A stretch of DNA of 64,000 nucleotides from Bacteroidaceae bacterium (GTDB taxonomy: Bacteria; Bacteroidota; Bacteroidia; Bacteroidales; Bacteroidaceae). Numbering within the stretch: the stretch's first letter is position 1; every line of letters starts with the position of its first letter. The translations under genes and the position numbers were made by a program. The stretch covers positions 1-64,000 of the forward strand of contig JAFXXQ010000012.1 in NCBI GenBank assembly GCA_017542145.1, written 5' to 3'. Positions 46,951-54,422 of this stretch are shown piece by piece. The notes under the pieces are model-generated. The model saw only the letters and a list, made by a program, of their open reading frames with translations, was not told where the DNA came from and did no database searches.

Positions 46951-47361
46951 TTAGTCTTGATTTTCATTAGTACTTTTGGTGTCCACGAACAGAGTCACGT
47001 GGTTTGAACGCTTGCGGATGCGGTATCCTCTGCCCTGCGGAGCGGGACGCATACGCTTGAGGGTGGCACCGCCATCTACATAAATCTTTGAAACGAACAG
47101 TTCGCCTGCTTCAGCCTTACGTTCGTTTTTCTGTTCCCAGTTGGCGATAGCGGAACGCAGCAGTTTCTCAACATCGGCAGCAGCGGCCTTGGTGGAGAAC
47201 TTCAGGGTACCAAGCGCACGATTCACCTCCATGCCACGAATCATGTCACAGACGAGGCGCATCTTACGGGGAGACGAAGGAACGTCATTCAGCTTCGCAA
47301 AATACTGGGTCTTAAGGGCTTCCTTTCTCTTTTCAGCCGATAATTGTTTTCTTTTTCCCAT
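46951..47361 (-). CDS. rplV: 50S ribosomal protein L22
   Basis: The start was set at [20 protein letters not shown], giving 136 residues; eight upstream in-frame codons are unlikely to be used. [20 protein letters not shown] and the tunnel hairpin [20 protein letters not shown] are present. It begins 36 nt after rpsS. Confidence 0.96.
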   Translation of the reverse strand: MGKRKQLSAEKRKEALKTQYFAKLNDVPSSPRKMRLVCDMIRGMEVNRALGTLKFSTKAAAADVEKLLRSAIANWEQKNERKAEAGELFVSKIYVDGGATLKRMRPAPQGRGYRIRKRSNHVTLFVDTKSTNENQD

Positions 47362-47397
47362 TATTTTATTGTTTTTTATTGACAATTAATACCCTGC

Positions 47398-47667
47398 TTA
47401 CTTCTTGCGATTACCTGCGTGGCCACGGAAGGTACGAGTAGGAGCGAATTCACCCAACTTGTGACCGACCATATTCTCTGTAACATAAACAGGAATGAAA
47501 TTCTTTCCGTTATGAACGGCTATCGTATGTCCCACGAAATCGGGGGAAATGACGGATGCGCGAGCCCAAGTCTTGACGACTGACTTCTTGCCGCTTTCAT
47601 TCATTGCGAGAACCTTATTCTCGAGTGAAACGTTGATATACGGACCTTTTTTTAATGAACGACTCAT
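47398..47667 (-). CDS. rpsS: 30S ribosomal protein S19
   Basis: The 89-residue product starts [20 protein letters not shown] and ends [19 protein letters not shown], a canonical S19. It lies 22 nt after rplB. Confidence 0.98.
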   Translation of the reverse strand: MSRSLKKGPYINVSLENKVLAMNESGKKSVVKTWARASVISPDFVGHTIAVHNGKNFIPVYVTENMVGHKLGEFAPTRTFRGHAGNRKK

Positions 47668-47689
47668 AATTTACTCGGGTTAAAAGTTT

Positions 47690-48520
47690 TTACTTCTTCT
47701 TATTGGCTCTCTCAATGATGTATTTCGACGAATGCTTCTTGGGTGCACGTGTCTTGAGACCCTTTGCATAAAGTCCCTTGCGCGAGCGCGGATGACCACC
47801 AGATGCACGGCCTTCACCACCACCCATGGGGTGATCAACGGGATTCATGACTACACCACGGTTGTGGGGACGACGACCCTGCCAACGTGAACGGCCAGCC
47901 TTACCAGAGCTCTCCAGACCGTGGTCTGAGTTACCGACACTACCGATAGTAGCCTTGCAGTCACCAAAAATCTTACGAAGTTCTCCCGAAGGCAGCTTGA
48001 TGACACAGTAGTTGCCCTCACGGGAAGCCAGCTGTGCAAAATTGCCTGCAGAACGAACGAGAACAGCACCCTGTCCAGGGCGAAGCTCGATGTTGTGAAT
48101 AACAGTACCGACGGGGATGTTCTTTAAGGGGAGTGAGTTGCCGATTTCAGGGGCAACATTTTCTCCTGAAAGGATGGTCATACCGACTTGCAAGCCGTTA
48201 GGCGCAATGATATACCTCTTTTCGCCGTCAGCGTAGAAAAGAAGGGCGATACGAGCCGAACGGTTCGGGTCATACTCGATGGTCTTCACTGTTGCGGGAA
48301 CGCCGTCTTTCTCTCTCTTGAAATCGATAAAACGATATTTCTTCTTGTGTCCGCCGCCCATATAGCGCATGGTCATCTTACCAGTATTGTTACGACCACC
48401 CGTTGAACGCTTGCCACAAACGAGAGTTTTCTCTGGCACCGATGCAGTAATCTCTTCGAAGGTGCCAATAATTTTATGCCTCTGCCCAGGGGTTGTGGGC
48501 TTAAATGTACGTACTGCCAT
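47690..48520 (-). CDS. rplB: 50S ribosomal protein L2
   Basis: The 276-residue product starts [19 protein letters not shown] and has the peptidyl-transferase-proximal loop [20 protein letters not shown]. It lies 5 nt after rplW. Confidence 0.98.
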   Translation of the reverse strand: MAVRTFKPTTPGQRHKIIGTFEEITASVPEKTLVCGKRSTGGRNNTGKMTMRYMGGGHKKKYRFIDFKREKDGVPATVKTIEYDPNRSARIALLFYADGEKRYIIAPNGLQVGMTILSGENVAPEIGNSLPLKNIPVGTVIHNIELRPGQGAVLVRSAGNFAQLASREGNYCVIKLPSGELRKIFGDCKATIGSVGNSDHGLESSGKAGRSRWQGRRPHNRGVVMNPVDHPMGGGEGRASGGHPRSRKGLYAKGLKTRAPKKHSSKYIIERANKKK

Positions 48521-48525
48521 TTCTC

Positions 48526-48816
48526 TTAGATGTTGCTATAAAAATCAATTGTGTCGCCATCTTTCAGGGTTACGATTGCTTTCTTGAAAGCATTCTTGCG
48601 TCCCTGGACGAAACCTTTCTTCGTGTAGCGTGACGTGTTCTTGCCTGCGTAGTTAATGGTGTTGACGCTGACGACAGTCACGTTGTACATTGTCTCTATC
48701 TCTTTCTTTATCTCGACCTTGTTTGCCTTGGGAGATACAATAAAGCCATAACGGCCAGACTTCTCGGAGATGGAAGTCATTTTCTCTGTCACCAGAGGTT
48801 TTACGATGATACCCAT
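48526..48816 (-). CDS. rplW: 50S ribosomal protein L23
   Basis: The 96-residue product starts [20 protein letters not shown] and has [20 protein letters not shown]. It forms the exit-tunnel docking site for trigger factor and SRP. It lies 4 nt after rplD. Confidence 0.98.
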   Translation of the reverse strand: MGIIVKPLVTEKMTSISEKSGRYGFIVSPKANKVEIKKEIETMYNVTVVSVNTINYAGKNTSRYTKKGFVQGRKNAFKKAIVTLKDGDTIDFYSNI

Positions 48817-48820
48817 AGTC

Positions 48821-49462
48821 TTATGCCTCTACTTTATTGGTTAGAACTCCTTCGATAACATTCAGTGCGTTTTCAGTAACGACCATGACGTCGGCATTGA
48901 GCACCTGATAGGTGTTGATGTCGGAGGCGATAGCAAGTTCGTTGCGCTGGATGTTACGAGCTGACAAAAAAACATTATAATTTGCTTCTGGCAAAACGAA
49001 GAGTGACTTCTTGTCAGAAACCTTCAGGTTCTTGGTCATTTCAACGAACTGCTTTGTCTTGGGGGCGTCGAAGTTGAAATCCTCAACAACAATGAGTGCG
49101 CCTTCTTGAACCTTATAGCTGAGAGCTGAACGGCGTGCAAGCTGCTTAACCTTCTTGTTCAGTTTGAAACCATAGTCGCGGGGCACAGGGCCGAACACAC
49201 GTCCACCGCCAACGAGAACGGGAGACTTGATGTCGCCTCGACGAGCACCGCCGCCACCTTTCTGGCGACCGAGCTTTTTCGTTGAGCCTGCGATTTCACT
49301 TCTCTGCTTTGACTTGTGGGTACCCTGACGCTTGTTGGCCATAATCTGCTTCACGTCCAACCAGATAGCGTGGTCGTTGGGTTCAATCCCGAAGACGTCG
49401 TCGTTCAGTACGACCTTCTTTCCCGTGTCTTCTCCTTTGATGTTATAAACACTGACTTCCAT
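48821..49462 (-). CDS. rplD: 50S ribosomal protein L4
   Basis: The 213-residue product has the L4 signature in the extended loop ([50 protein letters not shown]). The start overlaps the rplC stop by one base (TAATG). L4 autoregulates the S10 operon in gamma-proteobacteria; nothing here shows that directly. Confidence 0.97.
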   Translation of the reverse strand: MEVSVYNIKGEDTGKKVVLNDDVFGIEPNDHAIWLDVKQIMANKRQGTHKSKQRSEIAGSTKKLGRQKGGGGARRGDIKSPVLVGGGRVFGPVPRDYGFKLNKKVKQLARRSALSYKVQEGALIVVEDFNFDAPKTKQFVEMTKNLKVSDKKSLFVLPEANYNVFLSARNIQRNELAIASDINTYQVLNADVMVVTENALNVIEGVLTNKVEA

Positions 49463-50080
49463 TATTTCTCAACAATTACGATTGAACCATTGTATCCAGG
49501 AACAGAGCCCTTGATGACGAGGACGTTCTGCTCGGGGATAACCTTCAGTACCTGTAAGTTGGCGACGGTGACGCGTTCGTTACCCATCTGTCCAGCCATG
49601 CGCATTCCCTTGAACACCTTTGCAGGGTAGGAGCATGCGCCAATAGAACCTGGCTTGCGCTGGCGGTTGTGCTGGCCGTGTGTGGACTGACCGACACCGC
49701 CGAAGCCATGTCTTTTCACAACACCCTGGTAACCCTTACCTTTCGATGTGCCGATGACATTGACGAATGCGCTGTCACTGAACAGGTCGACGGTGATGAC
49801 GTCACCCAGGTTGTACTCTTTCTCAAAATCCTTGAACTCAGCCAAGTGTCTCTTGGGGGTTACACCTGCCTTCTTGAAGTGTCCCATCAAAGGAGCGCTG
49901 GTGTTCTTTTCCTTGGCTTCCTCGAAGCCGACCTGAACGGCAGCGTATCCGTCTTTCTCGACACTCTTAATCTGTGTAACGCAGCAAGGACCTACTTCGA
50001 TAACGGTGCATGGAACATTTTTTCCAGCGGCATCGAAAACGGATGTCATTCCGATTTTTTTTTCCTAATAATCCTGGCAT
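49462..50080 (-). CDS. rplC: 50S ribosomal protein L3, N-terminus split by an A9 run
   Basis: From ATG 50049 there is an open frame of 195 residues starting [14 protein letters not shown] with the L3 core [20 protein letters not shown] intact. The conserved N-terminal strand [10 protein letters not shown] is encoded just upstream from ATG 50080, but a run of nine A (50055-50063, minus strand) puts it one base out of frame; eight A would join both parts into a normal L3. Either the short form is made, slippage restores the frame, or the run is a sequence error. L3 is essential, so some full product is expected. It lies 52 nt after rpsJ. Confidence 0.9.
50055..50063 (-). other. A9 homopolymer causing the rplC frame break
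   Basis: Nine consecutive A on the coding strand between the GGA codon and TCGGAATG. A run of this length is a classic site for RNA polymerase slippage and also a typical place for indel errors. Confidence 0.9.
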
Positions 50081-50132
50081 TTCACTTAATAATTTAATTG
50101 AACACTAATTGTTTTCTCTCTGTAACTCTGCA

Positions 50133-50438
50133 TCAGACTTTGATCTCAACTTCCACGCCTGAGGGCAACTCGAGCTTCATGAGGGCGTCAACGGTCTTTG
50201 CAGTTGAGCCGTAGATGTCAATCAGTCGCTTGTAGCTTGAGAGCTGGAACTGTTCGCGGGCCTTCTTGTTGACGAAGGTGGAGCGGTTGACGGTGTAGAT
50301 GCGCTTGTGCGTGGGCAGGGGGATAGGGCCGCTGACGGTTGCACCTGTGCTCTTAACGGTCTTGACAATCTTCTCGGCGCTCTTGTCGACGAGGTTGTGG
50401 TCGTAAGACTTCAGTTTGATTCTAATTTTTTGACTCAT
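50133..50438 (-). CDS. rpsJ: 30S ribosomal protein S10
   Basis: The 101-residue product starts [20 protein letters not shown] and has the [20 protein letters not shown] region (also the NusE role in antitermination). It is the first gene of the S10 part of the run, 113 nt after fusA. Confidence 0.98.
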   Translation of the reverse strand: MSQKIRIKLKSYDHNLVDKSAEKIVKTVKSTGATVSGPIPLPTHKRIYTVNRSTFVNKKAREQFQLSSYKRLIDIYGSTAKTVDALMKLELPSGVEVEIKV

Positions 50439-50473
50439 ACTTTTTTTGTTACTTTATAATTTTATTTGACTTT

Positions 50474-50510
50474 GGCCACTCCGTTAAGAGTCATTCGCTA
50501 ACGAGTTGCC
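50474..50510 (-). promoter_or_regulatory. Stem-loop in the fusA-rpsJ leader
   Basis: On the minus strand GGC-ACTC-GTTA and TAAC-GAGT-GCC arms pair with small bulges around a 12-nt loop. No T-run follows, so it is not a simple terminator. It could be a leader structure for rpsJ or a processing site; this is inference. Confidence 0.45.
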
Positions 50511-50551
50511 GTTTTTTTCAGTTTCCTTACCTTCACTCTTCTCTTACCTTG

Positions 50552-52669
50552 TTATAATAGTTCCACTCGGCCTCCAATGTTTTCGAGTACCTGTCGGGCA
50601 ATAGGTTTGCTGACGGGTTCGTGGTGGTCGTAGGTCATCGTGCTGGTAGCGCGTCCGCTTGTGATGTTGCGAAGAGCAGTGACATAGCCGAACATTTCGG
50701 CGAGAGGGACTTTGGCCTTGATAACACGGGCTCCTGAGCGGCTGTTCTCCATTCCTTCAACCTGTCCACGGCGCTTGTTAAGGTCGCCGATGACATCACC
50801 CATATTCTCTTCAGGCGTGACCACCTCAAGGCGCATCAGCGGTTCGAGGAGTACGGGCGAGGACTTGAGGCAGGCGTTGCGGAAGGCCATCATCGCACAA
50901 ATCTCGAAGGAGAGCTGGTCGCTGTCCACGGGATGGGATGAGCCGTCAAGGAGAGTGACTTTGACGCTGTCGATGGGGAATCCGCCGAGCACGCCGTTGC
51001 GCATTGCGGTCTGGAAGCCTTTCTCGACGGAGGGGATGAACTCGGTGGGGACGTTACCGCCCTTGACTTCGTTGACGAACTGGAGTCCACCCTGAGTCCA
51101 GTCGGCATCGACGGGGCCTACCTTGACGGTGATGTCAGCAAACTTACCTCGTCCGCCTGACTGTTTCTTATAGACTTCGCGTAGCTCGACCTCCTGGGTG
51201 AGGGCTTCCTTATAGCTGACCTGGGGTTTACCCTGATTGCACTCGACGTTAAACTCGCGACGGAGTCGGTCGAGCAGAATGTCGAGGTGGAGTTCGCCCA
51301 TACCAGAGATGATGGTCTGGCCTGTCTGCTCGTCGGTGCGGACGGTGAAGGTGGGGTCTTCCTCGGCCAGTTTGGCGAGGCCGTTAGCGAGTTTGTCGAT
51401 ATCCTTCTGACTCTTGGGCTCGACGGCGATGCCGATGACGGGTTCGGGGAAATCCATTGACTCGAGCACGATGGGGGCGTTTTCGTCGCAGAGGGTGTCG
51501 CCTGTGCGGACGTCCTTGAGCCCGACAGCTGCGCCGATGTCTCCTGCGGAGATGGTTTCGACGGGGTTCTGCTTGTTGCTGAACATCTGGAAGATGCGGC
51601 TTACGCGCTCTTTCTTGCCCGAGCGGGGGTTGTAGACGTAAGAACCTGCACTGACGGTACCACTATAAACGCGGAAATAGATGAGCCGCCCAACGAAGGG
51701 GTCGACGGCAATCTTGAAGGCGAGTGCAGCGGTGTGGTCGTCCTCGCTGGGGTTGCGCTGGACTTCGGCACCTGTGCGAGGGTTGGTACCCATGATGTGG
51801 CCGTTGTCAAGTGGTGAGGGCAGGAAGGCGCAGACGTAGTCGAGCAGCGTCTGGACGCCTTTGTTCTTGAACGACGAGCCGCAGACCATCGGTACAACAG
51901 CCATTCGGAGGGTGCCGATGCGGGTGCAGCGGATGATGTCGTCCTCGGTGAGCGAGTCGGGGTCGTCGAGGTACTTCATTGCGATATCGTCGTCGAACTC
52001 GGCGACGTTATCGATGAGCTTGTCGTGCCATTCACGGGCTTCGGCCTTGAGGGCCTCGGGGATTTCCTCGATGCTGTAGTCGGCTCCGAGGGTCTCGTCG
52101 TGCCAGTAGATGGCCTTCATACGGATGAGGTCGACGACGCCCTTGAACGTCTCCTCGGCTCCGATGGGGATGACCACGGGGCAGGGGTTGGCGTGCAGGA
52201 TGTCGCGTATCTGGCTGAGGACGTTGTAATAGTCGGCTCCGTTGCGGTCCATCTTATTGACGTAGGCAATGCGGGGCACGTTATACTTGTCGGCCTGACG
52301 CCAGACGGTCTCACTCTGGGGTTCGACGCCTCCGACGGCGCAGAAGGTGGCGACGGCTCCGTCGAGAACGCGCAGCGAACGTTCCACCTCGGCGGTGAAA
52401 TCGACGTGTCCTGGAGTGTCTATCAGATTGATTTTATACTGATTTCCGTTCCAGTTCCAATGTGTCGTAGTGGCAGCTGAGGTGATAGTGATGCCGCGCT
52501 CCTGTTCCTGCTCCATCCAGTCCATAGTGGCTGCGCCGTCGTGCACCTCGCCTATCTTGTGGGTCAGGCCCGTATAGTAGAGGATGCGCTCGGACGTAGT
52601 CGTCTTACCAGCATCGATGTGTGCCATGATGCCGATATTGCGGGTGAGATGGAGGTCCTGGTGCGACAT
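50552..52669 (-). CDS. fusA: Elongation factor G
   Basis: The 705-residue translocase GTPase shows G1 [16 protein letters not shown]3 [20 protein letters not shown] and G4 NKMDRNGAD, then domains II-V with domain IV around [18 protein letters not shown]. It follows rpsG by 42 nt in the str operon. No tuf gene follows, as is usual in Bacteroidales. Confidence 0.97.
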   Translation of the reverse strand: MSHQDLHLTRNIGIMAHIDAGKTTTSERILYYTGLTHKIGEVHDGAATMDWMEQEQERGITITSAATTTHWNWNGNQYKINLIDTPGHVDFTAEVERSLRVLDGAVATFCAVGGVEPQSETVWRQADKYNVPRIAYVNKMDRNGADYYNVLSQIRDILHANPCPVVIPIGAEETFKGVVDLIRMKAIYWHDETLGADYSIEEIPEALKAEAREWHDKLIDNVAEFDDDIAMKYLDDPDSLTEDDIIRCTRIGTLRMAVVPMVCGSSFKNKGVQTLLDYVCAFLPSPLDNGHIMGTNPRTGAEVQRNPSEDDHTAALAFKIAVDPFVGRLIYFRVYSGTVSAGSYVYNPRSGKKERVSRIFQMFSNKQNPVETISAGDIGAAVGLKDVRTGDTLCDENAPIVLESMDFPEPVIGIAVEPKSQKDIDKLANGLAKLAEEDPTFTVRTDEQTGQTIISGMGELHLDILLDRLRREFNVECNQGKPQVSYKEALTQEVELREVYKKQSGGRGKFADITVKVGPVDADWTQGGLQFVNEVKGGNVPTEFIPSVEKGFQTAMRNGVLGGFPIDSVKVTLLDGSSHPVDSDQLSFEICAMMAFRNACLKSSPVLLEPLMRLEVVTPEENMGDVIGDLNKRRGQVEGMENSRSGARVIKAKVPLAEMFGYVTALRNITSGRATSTMTYDHHEPVSKPIARQVLENIGGRVELL

Positions 52670-52711
52670 AGTGTTGTGTGCGGTTCTCTCGGGTTGGTCG
52701 TGCTGTGGGTT

Positions 52712-53188
52712 TTAGAAGCGGAAGTGTGCGAATGCGCGGTTGGCCTCGGCCATACGGTGCATGTCTTCCTTGCGCTTGAAGGCGCCGCCCTGGTTGTTGT
52801 AGGCGTCCATAATCTCGGCAGCCAGCTTGTCGGCCATTGTCTTGCCGCCGCGTTTGCGGGCGAAGCCAATCATATTCTTCATCGAGACGCTCTCCTTGCG
52901 GTCGGGACGGATTTCAGTCGGGACCTGGAACGTGGCTCCGCCGATACGGCGGCTCTTGACTTCCACCTGAGGGGTGATGTTGTCGAGTGCCTTTTTCCAG
53001 ATTTCGAGGCTGCTGAGCTCGTTGTCGCTCATCTTGGTGCCGACGATGTTGAGGGCATTGTAGAAGATTTCATAGCTGGTGTTCTTTTTTCCATCATACA
53101 TCAGATGGTTGACGAACTTGGAGACTTTGACGTCGCCATACACGGGGTCGGGAAGGATGACCCGCTTCTTGGGTTTTGCTTTTCTCAT
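52712..53188 (-). CDS. rpsG: 30S ribosomal protein S7
   Basis: The 158-residue product starts [20 protein letters not shown] and has the RNA-binding hairpin and helix [21 protein letters not shown]7 nucleates the 30S head. It lies 83 nt after rpsL. Confidence 0.98.
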   Translation of the reverse strand: MRKAKPKKRVILPDPVYGDVKVSKFVNHLMYDGKKNTSYEIFYNALNIVGTKMSDNELSSLEIWKKALDNITPQVEVKSRRIGGATFQVPTEIRPDRKESVSMKNMIGFARKRGGKTMADKLAAEIMDAYNNQGGAFKRKEDMHRMAEANRAFAHFRF

Positions 53189-53271
53189 TTTGTTTAACTT
53201 GTTGTTTGGCTTGGTCGCTTCAACGCGTCCCGCTGGACGGGTTTACTCAGGCCTGAGTTTTTTTGATTATT

Positions 53272-53658
53272 TTACTTTTTCTTAGCGGCCTTGGGTCGTT
53301 TGGCGCCATACTTGCTGCGACGCTGGAGGCGTCCGCTGACGCCAGCGGTGTCGAGTGTACCGCGAACGATGTGATAACGTACACCAGGAAGGTCCTTCAC
53401 ACGTCCGCCACGGACGAGGACGATGCTGTGCTCCTGGAGGTTGTGGCCCTCACCAGGGATGTAGCTGTTGACTTCCTTGAGGTTGGTCAGTCGCACACGT
53501 GCGACCTTACGCATAGCCGAGTTAGGCTTCTTCGGGGTAGTGGTGTAGACACGTACGCATACGCCTCTGCGCTGGGGACAGCTGTCCAAAGCGGGGCTTT
53601 TGCTCTTGTCCTTGAGCACCGTGCGACCCTTGCGCACTAATTGCTGAATGGTTGGCAT
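53272..53658 (-). CDS. rpsL: 30S ribosomal protein S12
   Basis: The 128-residue product has [20 protein letters not shown] and [20 protein letters not shown]. Lysines at the two positions whose mutation gives streptomycin resistance (KKPN and VKDL) are wild type. It is the first gene of the long ribosomal run and has a consensus promoter. Confidence 0.98.
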   Translation of the reverse strand: MPTIQQLVRKGRTVLKDKSKSPALDSCPQRRGVCVRVYTTTPKKPNSAMRKVARVRLTNLKEVNSYIPGEGHNLQEHSIVLVRGGRVKDLPGVRYHIVRGTLDTAGVSGRLQRRSKYGAKRPKAAKKK

Positions 53659-53725
53659 TGTTAATTGTTTTTAGTTATATAATTGAAATTGTTTTCTTTC
53701 GATGCCTTCTTTACATTTTGGGGTG

Positions 53726-53756
53726 CAAAGATACTGCTTTTTTTTTATTCCACAAT
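53726..53756 (-). promoter_or_regulatory. rpsL (str operon) promoter
   Basis: On the minus strand ATTG, a 19-nt spacer and TATCTTTG fit the consensus, 67 bp before the rpsL ATG. Confidence 0.8.
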
Positions 53757-53798
53757 GGAATTGCGACGTTTTTTTATAAATAATGCTAAAAAAAGCAA

Positions 53799-53822
53799 AA
53801 TGGGACGCCGAAGCGCCCCATT
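53799..53822 (-). terminator. Terminator of the DUF3467 gene
   Basis: On the minus strand AATGGGGCGC-TTCG-GCGTCCCATT forms a 10-bp stem with one wobble, followed by TTGCTTTTTTT. The rpsL promoter lies just beyond it, so rpsL is transcribed independently. Confidence 0.85.
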
Positions 53823-53919
53823 CTGGGAATTGCTGGGGGGGGTATTGCCCCTATGATTTCCTGTAACAGCCCAGGTGGTTCCCTGGGATAGGCCAGGAGT
53901 TCCTATGTCCTGACGAAGC

Positions 53920-54243
53920 CTATGCCTCGCCCTTGAAGGCTCCAGCGGGGGGTACGAAGGTGCCGCCGCGGTTCTCGGGCATACGGATGGGGCCGAACTG
54001 GTTCTCGTACTTGCTGATGTTGTCCTGCAGGGCCAGCAGCAGGCGCTTGGCGTGTTCGGGGGTGAGGATGACGCGGCTCTTCACCTGGCCTTTCTGCACG
54101 CCAGGCAACACGCGCACGAAGTCAAGCACGAACTCCGACGACGAATGGCTGATGATGGCCAGGTTGGCATACGTGCCGTCGGCCACCTCGGGCTTAAGTT
54201 CAATCTGAAACTGGTTGGGATTCTGGGGGTTCTTGTTGTCCAT
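53920..54243 (-). CDS. DUF3467 domain protein
   Basis: The 107-residue product matches the small Bacteroidetes DUF3467 family (FQIELKPEVADGTYANLAII, SEFVLDFVRVLPGVQKGQV, ILTPEHAKRLLLALQDNISK). Function unknown. In Bacteroides it typically sits between rpoC and rpsL (from memory). Here it keeps its place before rpsL, but the gene upstream is a primase-like gene, not rpoC. A -7-like TATCTTTG is at 54272-54279. Confidence 0.88.
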   Translation of the reverse strand: MDNKNPQNPNQFQIELKPEVADGTYANLAIISHSSSEFVLDFVRVLPGVQKGQVKSRVILTPEHAKRLLLALQDNISKYENQFGPIRMPENRGGTFVPPAGAFKGEA

Positions 54244-54271
54244 AGTTGTATTCTTTTAGGGTTTGGAGGTG

Positions 54272-54279
54272 CAAAGATA
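54272..54279 (-). promoter_or_regulatory. Possible -7 box of the DUF3467 gene
   Basis: TATCTTTG on the minus strand, 28 bp before the start codon. No convincing -33 box is found at the expected spacing; the sequence there is A-rich and low in complexity. Confidence 0.45.
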
Positions 54280-54346
54280 GTGAAAAAATGAAGAACGAAG
54301 AACGAAAAATGAAAAATAAATACTCCGACGACTCAGGGGGTATAAG

Positions 54347-54400
54347 AGTATTCGGAATATTCGGAGTGTTCGGAGTACTCGGAATAGTCAGAGTACTCGG
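54347..54400. repeat. 9-bp tandem repeat, six units
   Basis: Six units of A(G/A)TA(T/C)TCGG-type sequence (AGTATTCGG, AATATTCGG, AGTGTTCGG, AGTACTCGG, AATAGTCAG, AGTACTCGG) run without interruption, ending 22 bp before the stop end of the primase-like gene. Confidence 0.9.
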
Positions 54401-54422
54401 GAAAAAAAGTGGCCTCCCCCGC

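Noticed and set aside
50049..50080. Calling rplC a pseudogene
   Set aside because: The remaining 195 codons are intact in an essential operon; a one-base homopolymer change is better explained by slippage or sequence error.
53823..53919. G/C-rich short hairpins after the DUF3467 gene (CCCAGG...CCTGGG)
   Set aside because: Short stems without T-runs or repeats elsewhere; the terminator at 53799 explains the region adequately.
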